64,000 bases of DNA, from the NCBI RefSeq assembly GCF_003001695.1, contig NZ_PVYX01000001.1, forward strand, positions 1 to 64,000, read 5' to 3'. The DNA comes from Flagellimonas meridianipacifica (lineage in GTDB: Bacteria; Bacteroidota; Bacteroidia; Flavobacteriales; Flavobacteriaceae). How positions within the stretch are numbered: position 1 is the first letter of the stretch; every line of letters starts with the position of its first letter. Made by a program: the position numbers and the translations under genes. This document shows, piece by piece, positions 24,360-32,632 of this stretch. The notes under the pieces are model-generated. The model was not told the DNA's origin. It did not search any database and worked only from the letters and a program-made list of their open reading frames with translations.

Positions 24360-26102
24360 CTATACCGCAAATGTGGTTGTATTACCCTCAACTTCAGTAT
24401 ACGAAGCCGTGGCAATAGTATCAATAAAACGGTAGGAAGCCGTAGCAGAAGCAGGCGTAAATTCAGTCAGCACATAACCTCTCTGAGCAGCATCAAAATA
24501 TTGCAACCCATCAATTAAGAGAGTAAAAGCTTGTTCTATACCCTGGATTGTCGCGGGGTCACTTCCAAAGATACCTTCAAAACCGGGTGAAGTAACAGAC
24601 GCACAGGCAAACTCCTCTCCTATTTTATCTCCATTGGCATCATTTAGAATGTTGTGCCATGCATTATGTGTATCACCAGCAAAAACAACTGTATTTTTTC
24701 CTTTCAAGATGGAATACAGCCGCTCTCTTTCCACAGCGTAACCATCCCATGCATCCAAGTTATAGGGGACTTGAGCCGCCAATCTTGCCAATTCGGCTTC
24801 AGTAAGTGTCGGGTCTCCCGCTAGGGCCCTGCCTTTTAAGGTAGAAAGTTCCAATATGCTTTGTTGCAAAGCCCCTAAGGTTTCTGGAGATGTATCCCCG
24901 GCAGCAACCTGCCCAATCAAAATCAGCAATTCTGCTGGAACCGTCATGGTACCCATTAAAACTTGTTGCCCCAGAACTTGCCATTTTGCATTACTACCTC
25001 CCACGGCTCCAGCTGTCCAAGCCAACTGTGCCTCGCCCATCAATTCTCGAGAAGGATCGAACAAAGCCGCCCCAAAACCGTCAAAATCAAAACTTCCATC
25101 TGGGTTGAAGAAGTCCGTAAAGCCCAACTGGCGGTCCCTACCCACAATTCGGGTATCCAACATGACCAAGTTCACCAAATTTCCAAACTCAAAATTTCTG
25201 TAAATGACTCCTTGCGTATCGGTTCGTACAGGTAAATACTCACTGTGTACTTGAATGGCACGTTGCAAACGAGCTTGATAATCCCCTTCGGAATCATCAT
25301 GATTTTCAGCACCATCTTCGTAGGCATCATTCGTTATTTCGTGGTCGTCCCATACCACAATGAAGGGTTTCTTTTGATGAGCTAACTGTAGGCCTTCGTC
25401 CGTTCTGTATTGACGATAACGCAAGCGATAGTCCTCTAATGACAAAATCTCGGTGGTAGGATCATGTTCACGTCCCAGAGCTGTGGTATTTTCATTGGTA
25501 CCATACCCTCCAACTTCATATTCGTAAATATAATCTCCTAAATGTAGCACAACGTCCGCATCGCTATTGGCGATGGCATCATACACATTAAAAAGACCTG
25601 TTGGAAAGTTGCTACAAGAGCAAAAAGCCAATTTCAAACTATCTAAAGGAGCACCAGCCGTAGGCAATGTAATAGTTTCGCCCACAATGGATGTCTGATT
25701 TAGTTCAGGCTGTGCAAAACGATAATAATATTTCCCATCGGGTTCAAGACCTGTTACATCTTGAACAATGGTAAAGTCATTGGTAGCGGACGCATATTGA
25801 AGACCTTCTTTGACCACATGTGTAAAGTCCTTATCGGTGGCAACTTGCCAATTGATTTGAATGAAGCTACCAACCTCATCCACGGTAGGGGTAAAACGAG
25901 TCCAAATAATAACCGCAGTAGCAATGGGGTCAAAACTACCTACCCCATGTAAAAAGCGTGGTACGCCATCATTGGGTTCATCGTCTCCAAAAAAGTCATC
26001 CAACTTTTCACAGGCCGTCAGTTGCGATGCTAAAATAACGCCTCCAGAAGCCATTATGGACTTGGCTAAAAAGGCTCTTCTTGTTTCAGTTTTTCTTTGC
26101 AT
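24360..26102 (-). CDS. PhoD-type alkaline phosphatase/phosphodiesterase, Tat-exported lipoprotein
   Basis: The 580-residue protein has a Tat-like twin-Arg signal (TETRRAFLAKS, Arg 8-9), followed by a lipobox (ASQLTAC, Cys 31). An N-terminal PhoD beta domain (SFDPIATAVIIWTRFTP) comes next. The metallophosphatase core has VVLHLGDYIYEY, VWDDHEITNDAY and FAGDTHNAWHN, which supply metal ligands. PhoD enzymes release phosphate from phosphomonoesters and diesters in the envelope and usually need Ca and Fe. The C-terminal end is beta-rich (ATASYRFIDTIATASYTEVE). No Pho-box-like repeat is obvious upstream. It is convergent with the Spy-like gene. Confidence 0.92.
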   Translation of the reverse strand: MQRKTETRRAFLAKSIMASGGVILASQLTACEKLDDFFGDDEPNDGVPRFLHGVGSFDPIATAVIIWTRFTPTVDEVGSFIQINWQVATDKDFTHVVKEGLQYASATNDFTIVQDVTGLEPDGKYYYRFAQPELNQTSIVGETITLPTAGAPLDSLKLAFCSCSNFPTGLFNVYDAIANSDADVVLHLGDYIYEYEVGGYGTNENTTALGREHDPTTEILSLEDYRLRYRQYRTDEGLQLAHQKKPFIVVWDDHEITNDAYEDGAENHDDSEGDYQARLQRAIQVHSEYLPVRTDTQGVIYRNFEFGNLVNLVMLDTRIVGRDRQLGFTDFFNPDGSFDFDGFGAALFDPSRELMGEAQLAWTAGAVGGSNAKWQVLGQQVLMGTMTVPAELLILIGQVAAGDTSPETLGALQQSILELSTLKGRALAGDPTLTEAELARLAAQVPYNLDAWDGYAVERERLYSILKGKNTVVFAGDTHNAWHNILNDANGDKIGEEFACASVTSPGFEGIFGSDPATIQGIEQAFTLLIDGLQYFDAAQRGYVLTEFTPASATASYRFIDTIATASYTEVEGNTTTFAV

Positions 26103-26319
26103 TGTCTTGTGTTCTCAGGTTTCCCTAAAACTATGCATGGCAAGTGCCCTTTGGGTTAGCGAAACATTACTAGAAAATTAAACTTGCGATTTCAATTTTG
26201 GGTTTACGTTAAATCCTGAAGAGTTTTCCAAATGAGTATTGGAAAACTATTTTGATATTTTCCACGTACATATTTTAACCGCCCTAAAGACTTTCGTCTA
26301 ATCTTTAAAATCCATAACG

Positions 26320-27135
26320 ATGAAAGCAAATTTTTATATTATCGCGCTTATAGTTCTTTTCGCCTGTTACTTTTCCTTTGGGCAAGACAACCTAAATAGC
26401 ACCAAAATAAATCATGATTTCGAAGTCGGGGAACACGTTTTTGTGTTTGGAAACAATGTAAAACTTCGTAGTTCTCCTAAAATTGAATCTGAGGTTCTAA
26501 AACTCCTTAAAATTGGGGAATGGATTAAAATTGTTGAAAAAACCAAGTTTTCTTGGCCTTATAGAGGGTATGACTCACCATTTTACAAAGTAAAATATGA
26601 TACCACTGAAGGATATATCCTTGGCGGATTGTTGGCTGTGAAAAAAAAGACCATAGCCGGGAACGATTACTACTTTGCATTTTCAAAAGAAGAGGAACGT
26701 TCTTATTTAAACATCCGACATATTGTTAAGGGAAAATATTCCGAGCAAAAAATTCCTTTGGCACATACAAATTTGAGCATTCAAACTATAGGCAACCGGG
26801 GGATTTATGACTTGGACGATATTTTATACGTTGATTATCATTCAGAGGCATGTGGTACCGAAGGAGGCGGTATTTACTTCTTTGCCCAGGGTAATGAGTT
26901 ATATAAAGTAGGACAGTTTTCCCAAATCTCTGATGCTGATGCGTTCCATCAATTTGAAAAGTTGATTTTTCCCAAGGATGAAAATGGTATTCCAGGAATC
27001 ATTCTTTTCAATAAAGAGAAACGCGAAGTTTTGGATGAAGAATCGGAATGGGTACAGACCACTACGGAAACTCGAAAACTAGTTTGGATAGAGGGTGAAT
27101 TAGTACCTGAATTCGGTCCAAAACTATCAAATTGA
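26320..27135 (+). CDS. Exported protein with a bacterial SH3 (SH3b) domain
   Basis: The 271-residue protein has a signal peptide (..FACYFSFGQ, about 22). An SH3b domain covers about 35-110 (VFVFGNNVKLRSSPKIESEV, then LKIGEWIKIVEK, then YYKV-type end with TTEGYILGGLLAVK). The C-terminal 150 residues are beta-rich with no family I recognise (HSEACGTEGGGIYFFAQGN). SH3b domains often bind peptidoglycan or regulate partner enzymes. It is alone in its transcription unit as far as visible and lies just upstream of the tandem repeats of the SatD-like operon. Confidence 0.78.
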   Translation: MKANFYIIALIVLFACYFSFGQDNLNSTKINHDFEVGEHVFVFGNNVKLRSSPKIESEVLKLLKIGEWIKIVEKTKFSWPYRGYDSPFYKVKYDTTEGYILGGLLAVKKKTIAGNDYYFAFSKEEERSYLNIRHIVKGKYSEQKIPLAHTNLSIQTIGNRGIYDLDDILYVDYHSEACGTEGGGIYFFAQGNELYKVGQFSQISDADAFHQFEKLIFPKDENGIPGIILFNKEKREVLDEESEWVQTTTETRKLVWIEGELVPEFGPKLSN

Positions 27136-27161
27136 AGAAAAATGTGCGTTTAGTGACTAAT

Positions 27162-27272
27162 TTATCTGCTATTTTACAGATATTCTTGGTTATCTGCTAT
27201 TTTACAGATATTTTTGATTATCTGTTATTTTACAGATATTCTGAGTTATCCGTTGGATAGCAGATATTTTTC
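27162..27272 (+). repeat. Four tandem 28-bp repeats, each a TATCTG-N8-CAGATA dyad
   Basis: Copies start at 27162, 27190, 27218 and 27246. The first three are nearly identical, and each contains TATCTG, eight bases (mostly TATTTTA-type) and CAGATA, a 20-bp dyad. The fourth is degenerate (TATCCG..GCAGATA). They end 18 bp before the SatD-like ATG. Copy two contains TATTTTTG (27209-27216), a full match to the -7 element, so the repeats overlap a likely promoter. The exact period and dyads suggest a cooperative operator. There are no spacers, so this is not a CRISPR array. Confidence 0.9.
27209..27216 (+). promoter_or_regulatory. -7 element inside tandem repeat two
   Basis: TATTTTTG is a full match to TAnnTTTG and occurs only in copy two, because the other copies differ by one base in this end segment. 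Transcription would begin near 27222, leaving copies three and four in the leader. Confidence 0.4.
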
Positions 27273-27290
27273 AAATAAAGACAACTGAAC

Positions 27291-27890
27291 ATGACCGCTA
27301 TTCTAACCGGGGACATTAAAAATTCCACTGAACATGAAGTTAAAAAATGGTTGCCCACATTAAAGAAAGCCCTTGACCACTATGGTAATGAACCCAAAGA
27401 CTGGGAAATTTATAGAGGTGATAGCTTTCAACTGGAAACAACCCCAAAAAAAGCGCTGGAAGCATCCATATACATCAAGGCGTGTATCAAACAATTTAGA
27501 AATATTGATGTGCGCATCGCCATTGGATTGGGAGACAAAACCTATGAAGCAGAAAAAATAACGGAATCCAATGGGAGCGCTTTTGTAAATTCGGGAAAAT
27601 GCTTTGAAGGGCTAAAAAAGCAGAACTTGGCCATAAAGTCAGAACACCATGCTTTTGATGACCATATCAATTTGCTACTGGAACTGGCTTTGCTCAACAT
27701 GGATGAATGGACACCTGCTATTTCGCAAACCATTAAGAACGCAATTGAGAACCCAAATAAAAACCAAAGAGAACTCGCCTCAATCCTTAATAAGTCACAG
27801 GGAAACATTAGCGAAGAGCTGAACCGTGGCGGTTTTGATGTTCTACGCAAAATGATGCAGTTCTATATAACCCAACTCGATAATCTATGA
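27291..27890 (+). CDS. SatD-like protein: degenerate cyclase-type domain plus helix-turn-helix
   Basis: The 199-residue protein matches the SatD family in layout. Residues 3-13 (AILTGDIKNST) and 41-47 (YRGDSFQ) look like the two metal-binding Asp strands of class III nucleotide cyclases (D8, D44). Residues 73-81 (DVRIAIGLG) and 95-110 (GSAFVNSGKCFEGLKK) match the later cyclase strands. Key substrate residues of true cyclases are absent, so catalysis is doubtful. Residues 157-185 (KNQRELASILNKSQGNISEE) form a helix-turn-helix. It overlaps the next gene by 4 bp and sits 18 bp behind four dyad repeats, so autoregulation is plausible. Confidence 0.85.
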   Translation: MTAILTGDIKNSTEHEVKKWLPTLKKALDHYGNEPKDWEIYRGDSFQLETTPKKALEASIYIKACIKQFRNIDVRIAIGLGDKTYEAEKITESNGSAFVNSGKCFEGLKKQNLAIKSEHHAFDDHINLLLELALLNMDEWTPAISQTIKNAIENPNKNQRELASILNKSQGNISEELNRGGFDVLRKMMQFYITQLDNL

Positions 27891-28609
27891 CACTACTTAC
27901 CATAAAATTGATTCTGGCCCACTTTATAGGAGATTTTGTTCTACAACCTGGTCATTGGGTAGAGGATAAATTGAAGAAAAAGTGGAAATCCAAATACCTT
28001 TATTGGCACATGGCTATACATCTGGCAGCACTACTGCTCATTTTGCAGTTTAGCCATTTGGGAATAATAGCAATTATTATTGTGACCCATTTTTTAATTG
28101 ATCTTGGGAAACTGGTTTTGACCAACCCTAAAAACAATCGCTGGCTCTTTATGGTCGACCAAATTCTACACTTAGGAGTCATTCTGCTCATGGTATATTG
28201 GCAAGAACCTTTCCAAGTGGATTGGAGCAGTATTCTAGGCACAGAAGCTTTGTTGTTTATTACCTTCTTGGTATTCGTCACCTTTGTGTCCGGAATCTTG
28301 ATGCGAATGCTATTGGCCCCTTATATCGTAGAGGTAATGAAAGACGATGCCGAAGAAGGAGGCTCTCTCAAGAATGCCGGAAGGTACATAGGAATGCTGG
28401 AACGACTTTTTGTCTTTGGTTTCATACTTATTGGACAATGGGCATCCATTGGGCTTTTGATTACTGCAAAATCCGTATTCCGTTTTGGAGACCTCAATAA
28501 GGGTAAGAACAGAAAACTTACGGAGTATGTGCTTATTGGAACTTTGCTCAGTTTTGGACTTGCCATAGTAGCTGGAATCCTTTACAATTATCTTACGGAA
28601 ATAGTTTGA
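27887..28609 (+). CDS. DUF3307-family membrane protein
   Basis: The 240-residue protein has about six hydrophobic segments. It starts with KLILAHFIGDFVLQPGHWVE, the DUF3307 signature, with His and Asp in the first helix, and continues with HMAIHLAALLLIL, THFLIDLGKLVL and DQILHLGVILLMVY, where His/Asp pairs recur inside membrane helices. The second half adds two or three helices and a cytoplasmic loop. It overlaps the SatD-like gene by 4 bp (ATGA), so the two are translationally coupled. The recurring pairing of SatD and DUF3307 suggests a joint function, but none is established to my knowledge. Confidence 0.88.
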   Translation: MTLLTIKLILAHFIGDFVLQPGHWVEDKLKKKWKSKYLYWHMAIHLAALLLILQFSHLGIIAIIIVTHFLIDLGKLVLTNPKNNRWLFMVDQILHLGVILLMVYWQEPFQVDWSSILGTEALLFITFLVFVTFVSGILMRMLLAPYIVEVMKDDAEEGGSLKNAGRYIGMLERLFVFGFILIGQWASIGLLITAKSVFRFGDLNKGKNRKLTEYVLIGTLLSFGLAIVAGILYNYLTEIV

Positions 28610-28837
28610 TAAAATCATAAACAAATACATAGCGTAGCATACTACCTGACCATCTACAAGGGTCAAAAACGAAAGATGTAAGTATGACATCAAATCCATT
28701 GCTGTCAGATTTCAAAACCAATTTTGGGTAGAAACTGAAAATCATAAGGTAAGAGTGGATTGTACATGGAAGACTTTAGTTCTATAGTTTCGCTTACAAA
28801 TTCTAAAATTTGAGTATTTTGTACTATATCCATAGAT

Positions 28838-29455
28838 GTGCTTAAAAAGCAAAGCTTAAATAACATTCTTTCTCTTCTATTGTTGACTTATTCTCTTTCA
28901 ATATGGTCACAAGATGAAGAGATTTATTCCAAGCCATCTGAAAAATCTTTTTTTGGAGTACAAGTTGGGCTCATAGGTCTTTGGGTACATCACGAGGCAC
29001 GATTAGTGGAAAGTATAGTCTTACGCTCTGAATTAGGTCTTGACATGGTTGGTTTTTTTAGAAATGATGTCTTTGCAGCTAACCCTGAAAACTCGGTTGG
29101 CGGGCCTTTCTTTGCACCAACCATAGCTTTGGAACCACGCTGGTATTATAGTCTCCAACGTCGTTCTAAGGAAAATAAACCCACTACTAAAAACAGTGCC
29201 AGTTTTATCTCCTTTGAAACGAAGTACTATCCTGACCTTTTTTTACTAACCGGGGCACCGGAAGGCACCCAATTTGCCAAACAGTTGGCTATTTGTCCTA
29301 GATGGGGCTTCAAGCGTACTGTAGCAAATAATTTCACCTACGAGCTGGGTATTGGCTACAAAATATATCATTTGCTAAATGATGTAGATAGGAATCGTGT
29401 GAACGATGGGGAAGGGTTTATCAATATGCATTTAAAGTTAGGGTATACGTTTTAG
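28838..29455 (+). CDS. Exported beta-strand-rich protein, probable outer-membrane barrel
   Basis: The 205-residue protein starts at a GTG (28838), giving a plausible signal peptide (..LTYSLSIWSQ, about 24). The mature part has alternating aromatic strands (FFGVQVGLIGLWVHHEARL, then SIVLRSELGLDMVGFF) and ends LHLKLGYTF-like (MHLKLGYTF) with a terminal Phe, as for an outer-membrane barrel. No ATG fits the frame upstream. Function is unknown. The 228 bp before it hold no supported gene. Confidence 0.65.
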   Translation: MLKKQSLNNILSLLLLTYSLSIWSQDEEIYSKPSEKSFFGVQVGLIGLWVHHEARLVESIVLRSELGLDMVGFFRNDVFAANPENSVGGPFFAPTIALEPRWYYSLQRRSKENKPTTKNSASFISFETKYYPDLFLLTGAPEGTQFAKQLAICPRWGFKRTVANNFTYELGIGYKIYHLLNDVDRNRVNDGEGFINMHLKLGYTF

Positions 29456-29620
29456 ACAGAATAGGAAAGATACTTTTTTCCAAAAATTTGATTTCAATCG
29501 TGTAGTTAAAGTATCGCATCATGCCTGTGATTACAATTGTTTGGACAAGGGTTTAAAATTAACAGAGGACGAAGCCAGAACAGAAATTGTGAGAAAATGT
29601 CTGTTTGGCCGTTGATTAGT
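29451..29620 (+). pseudogene. Possible gene remnant with no start codon
   Basis: One frame stays open from about 29451 to a TGA near 29614, without an ATG. It reads, for example, FQKFDFNRVVKVSHHACDYN, then CLDKGLKLTEDEARTEIVRK and CLFGR. The Cys and charged-helix content looks protein-like. It could be the 3' end of a decayed gene or chance. It overlaps the last codons of the upstream gene in another frame. I do not recognise the family. Confidence 0.25.
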
Positions 29621-29633
29621 AATTCAAAATATG

Positions 29634-29658
29634 AAAAAACCATCCCGAAGGATGGTTT
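29634..29658 (-). terminator. Terminator of the NmrA-like gene
   Basis: The stem AAACCATCC / GGATGGTTT with loop CGAA is followed on the minus strand by six T. It lies about 20 bp after the stop of the minus-strand gene. Confidence 0.75.
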
Positions 29659-29679
29659 AAGAATAATTGGTTCAATGTT

Positions 29680-30513
29680 TTAAACTTCCACTTTTTGGTT
29701 CCAAATTCCTGTGGTGGCCGTTTCTTGCACAAAATCCAAGAATAGTTTGGGCTTTCTTCCCAAAACCTTTTCCAGATCATTGGTCATTACTTGATTGGCC
29801 TCATTGTCCAATACTTCTGTGAACAAGTATCCAATCAGCCAAACGTACCCTGCAGGAACGCCTTGTTCTTTTAGCATCTGAGTATAGGCCTCTACGCTAA
29901 CTTCAGTAAAAGCTATTTCTCTTCCTGTAGCTTTCGTTATTTCATTCATCACCTCACGGAAAGTGAAGAATTGAGAGCCGGTCAACTCATAAATGTTTCC
30001 ATTGTGTTTTTCTTTTAACAAAGCTTCGACAGCTACATCCGCAATATCATCCGCATCCACATAAGGCACATTGGTATCTGCCAATGGAAGTGCGACAAAT
30101 CCACTTTGTATAGGCTCCAAAAAGAAGCTTTCACTAAAATTCTGACTGAACCAACTTGCCCTAACAATAGTGAAATCCAATCCGCTTTGCATAACTATCT
30201 CCTCACAAAGTTCAGCTTCCTTTTCACCTTTTCCTGAAAGCAAAACCAATTTTTTAACTCCTTGTTGTTTGGCCGCTTTGGTTAATCCTTCTATAGCTTC
30301 TCTGGCTCCCGGGACCGCCAAGTCTGGTTGATAAGTGATATAAACACTGTCTATTCCTTCCAGTGCAGAAGACCAAGTGGATTCATCCTCCCAATCAAAC
30401 TTAGGTGTTGCACCTCTAGAGCCAATACGGACATTGTGCCCTTTTTCCTGCAGTCTTGCTGCAATTCGTCTTCCTGTTTTTCCAGTTCCTCCTAATACTA
30501 AAACGTTTCTCAT
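29680..30513 (-). CDS. NmrA-like NAD(P)-binding oxidoreductase
   Basis: The 277-residue protein is an atypical short-chain dehydrogenase. The N-terminal Rossmann motif is VLVLGGTGKTGRRIAARLQE (about 4-23), followed by RIGSRG and an Asp/Ser-rich segment. It lacks the usual YxxxK catalytic pair in a recognisable form, as in NmrA and HSCARG redox sensors or NAD(P)H:quinone oxidoreductase 2-like enzymes. PYVDADDIADVAVEALL marks the extended family. It is the last gene of a minus-strand group with the DUF1772 and DUF5367 membrane genes (gaps 33 and 20 bp). Confidence 0.88.
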   Translation of the reverse strand: MRNVLVLGGTGKTGRRIAARLQEKGHNVRIGSRGATPKFDWEDESTWSSALEGIDSVYITYQPDLAVPGAREAIEGLTKAAKQQGVKKLVLLSGKGEKEAELCEEIVMQSGLDFTIVRASWFSQNFSESFFLEPIQSGFVALPLADTNVPYVDADDIADVAVEALLKEKHNGNIYELTGSQFFTFREVMNEITKATGREIAFTEVSVEAYTQMLKEQGVPAGYVWLIGYLFTEVLDNEANQVMTNDLEKVLGRKPKLFLDFVQETATTGIWNQKVEV

Positions 30514-30546
30514 AATACTTGATTTAAATGTGTTTTTATTAAAATT

Positions 30547-31038
30547 TTATTTGTTTAAAGCTGCCAAGACTAGCATGGCAAATGATATTGTCGATGCAAA
30601 AATCCTCAGGGTATGAAATCGATTCCAAGGCTGTTCAAATCTTTGCCGAAGTGCGCGTAGCTCTTCCACACTGCTAGCCAATAAATCGGTTTTATCCAAT
30701 ACTTGGTTTAAGGGAACATTACCAAGAATGGTCACCAATACCACCCCAAAAAAGTAGATGGCCACGGCAATTAAAATCAGCCAAAAGTTCAAAGGAGATA
30801 TGCCTTTGTTCATAAAGATGGCTGCAAGGCCTATGGGAAAAGAACCTATGAAGACCACAAAGAACAATGGGTTTTCAATACTTCGGTTCATTTTTTGAAA
30901 AGCTTGCAGATACCCTAGATCGTCCAATTGACCAATACCAGGAGTTACTGCGTTTCCCCATGTGAAACATAGTCCGGCTACCAATCCAACAAGTAGGATA
31001 GTTACCAATAGTGTGAGACTGTTTACTGTGATTTCCAT
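30547..31038 (-). CDS. DUF1772/anthrone-oxygenase-like membrane protein
   Basis: The 163-residue protein has four hydrophobic helices. Features of the DUF1772 (anthrone oxygenase-like) family are GLCFTWGNAVTPGIGQL, the segment FQKMNRSIENPLF, and LGNVPLNQVLDKTD, followed by a WNRFHTLR block before the last helix. It lies between the DUF5367 and NmrA-like genes on the same strand. The family is linked to oxidation of aromatic compounds in fungi, but bacterial members have no settled function. Confidence 0.85.
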   Translation of the reverse strand: MEITVNSLTLLVTILLVGLVAGLCFTWGNAVTPGIGQLDDLGYLQAFQKMNRSIENPLFFVVFIGSFPIGLAAIFMNKGISPLNFWLILIAVAIYFFGVVLVTILGNVPLNQVLDKTDLLASSVEELRALRQRFEQPWNRFHTLRIFASTISFAMLVLAALNK

Positions 31039-31058
31039 AATTCATAGTTTTTGATGGT

Positions 31059-31454
31059 TTATATGTTTTTAGTTTTCAGATTTACCTTGAAATACCAGTA
31101 TAAAAGGGCAACAAGAATGAACTCCAAGCCTATCATCCAAAAGTTCAAGTCGATAAAAAAGCTTTGATAACTCCCTCCATTTGGCACAATAAGCATGGGT
31201 ACTGTAATCAATGCATCCAAAGCGGCGCTTATACCAAAAAAGACCAGACCCAGAAGTAAACCATGGGCTTCCCTATTGTCTCGATAATACAATCGACACC
31301 CCATCCATACTAGAGGCATCACCATGACAAAGAGGATCAAATTGGCCTGCAGTTCCGCATTCTTCATAATTGGGACATAAAAGGATAGAGTATATAGGCT
31401 AACTCCAAGTATCCAAATCAAGGTTCCAATTGATATTGTTCTAAGTGTTTTCAT
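31059..31454 (-). CDS. DUF5367-family membrane protein
   Basis: I place the start at the ATG at 31454 (131 residues), because this gives a normal membrane N-terminus (MKTLRTISIGTLIWILGVSL). A start further upstream adds a charged extension overlapping the divergent promoter region. Four hydrophobic helices follow, with YYRDNREAHGLLLGLVFF in the middle. The layout matches the DUF5367 family. It is first in a three-gene minus-strand group with DUF1772 and NmrA-like genes and divergent from the adenylate cyclase gene. Function is unknown. Confidence 0.78.
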   Translation of the reverse strand: MKTLRTISIGTLIWILGVSLYTLSFYVPIMKNAELQANLILFVMVMPLVWMGCRLYYRDNREAHGLLLGLVFFGISAALDALITVPMLIVPNGGSYQSFFIDLNFWMIGLEFILVALLYWYFKVNLKTKNI

Positions 31455-31555
31455 GACTGTTCGTTTATTATTATGGGACAAATCTAGAATCACCATAATC
31501 CAATCATTTGTTCAAAAAGGAGGAAGATTTGTTCGAAAAGGATAACTTTGATTCT

Positions 31556-32632
31556 ATGGGTCTTTCGGATAACAAGAGACGTAGATGGCGAATCATCCAG
31601 TTTTACTGCATAGGCTGGACACTAGCATTTGTTTTTTTAAGTATAGTTCGAGGAATAGGAACTGAAGAACTTGGAAAGCTAAAGTTTGATTTTGTTTCCA
31701 GCCTATATATTGCCTTTACCATTGGCCCTTTAATGGGTTTGGTTTCGGGAGCTGCCCAAATACTTACAGAAGAACGTATCTACAAACGAATCTCCATTAG
31801 AAAACTATTATTAATTCGTTTCCTGTTTACCATCCTATTCACCTTGGCTTTAGTTGTATTTGCGTACGGTGCCTATCAATTATATTTTGGTACATCTCTC
31901 GACATCTTTTCTTTTGCTATGGACAAGGGCAGTGGAGCCATTTATTTTTATGTTTTTTCTGTGGATTTAATGCTATCCGTTTTGCGGCAAGTGAATCTGA
32001 TGTTGGGCGAGGGAAATCTTTACAAATTGTTCTTGGGCAAGTTCTACACGCCAAATGAAGAAAAACGGGTATTCATGTTTTTGGATTTACAGTCCTCTAC
32101 CGAATTGGCGGAACGATTGGGTCACATAAAATACAGTATGCTGGTTCAGGACTGCTTTAATGATCTAGGCACGGCAATTCCGGATAAAGCCCAAATCTAT
32201 CAATATGTTGGAGACGAAGCAGTTCTAACTTGGGAATTCAATGAAGGCATCAAAGACCAAAACTGCCTAAAAGCTTTTTATAGTTTCAAAAAACTAATAG
32301 CGGAAAAGGAACAATTCTACTTGAATAATTACGGTTGTGTACCTTTTTTTAAGGCAGGGGTGCATAACGGCATCGTAACCGTTACCGAGGTTGGGAAGTA
32401 TAAAAAGGAAATTGCTTACCATGGAGATACCATAAACACAGCTGCACGGATTCAGGGAAAATGCAATGAGTTGGGCAGTGAGCTGCTACTTTCCGAGTCC
32501 TTAAAAGAAGAACTTAATTCCACGGAATACCATTTTCAGACCATGGGAGATATTCCCCTAAAGGGGAAAAAAGGCAAAGTTGCCATCTATGCGGTCAAGA
32601 CCATGGAAAAACAGCCTCATGCTATTGCCTAA
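31556..32632 (+). CDS. Membrane-bound class III adenylate/guanylate cyclase
   Basis: From the ATG at 31556 the protein is 358 residues; an upstream TTG at 31508 would add 16. The N-terminal 165 residues hold four membrane helices. The cyclase domain begins near residue 170 with VFMFLDLQSSTELAERLG (metal Asp 177), then YQYVGDEAVLTW (metal Asp 220), then AYHGDTINTAARIQ with the Asn and Arg that stabilise catalysis. All catalytic positions look intact, so it probably makes cAMP or cGMP. Its 3' end overlaps the convergent AraC-type gene by 11 bp. No cyclic-nucleotide receptor gene is adjacent. Confidence 0.9.
   Translation: MGLSDNKRRRWRIIQFYCIGWTLAFVFLSIVRGIGTEELGKLKFDFVSSLYIAFTIGPLMGLVSGAAQILTEERIYKRISIRKLLLIRFLFTILFTLALVVFAYGAYQLYFGTSLDIFSFAMDKGSGAIYFYVFSVDLMLSVLRQVNLMLGEGNLYKLFLGKFYTPNEEKRVFMFLDLQSSTELAERLGHIKYSMLVQDCFNDLGTAIPDKAQIYQYVGDEAVLTWEFNEGIKDQNCLKAFYSFKKLIAEKEQFYLNNYGCVPFFKAGVHNGIVTVTEVGKYKKEIAYHGDTINTAARIQGKCNELGSELLLSESLKEELNSTEYHFQTMGDIPLKGKKGKVAIYAVKTMEKQPHAIA

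Noticed and set aside
27162..27272. CRISPR array
   Set aside because: The four 28-bp units are contiguous with no spacers and lie before a regulator-like gene, so an operator is the better reading.
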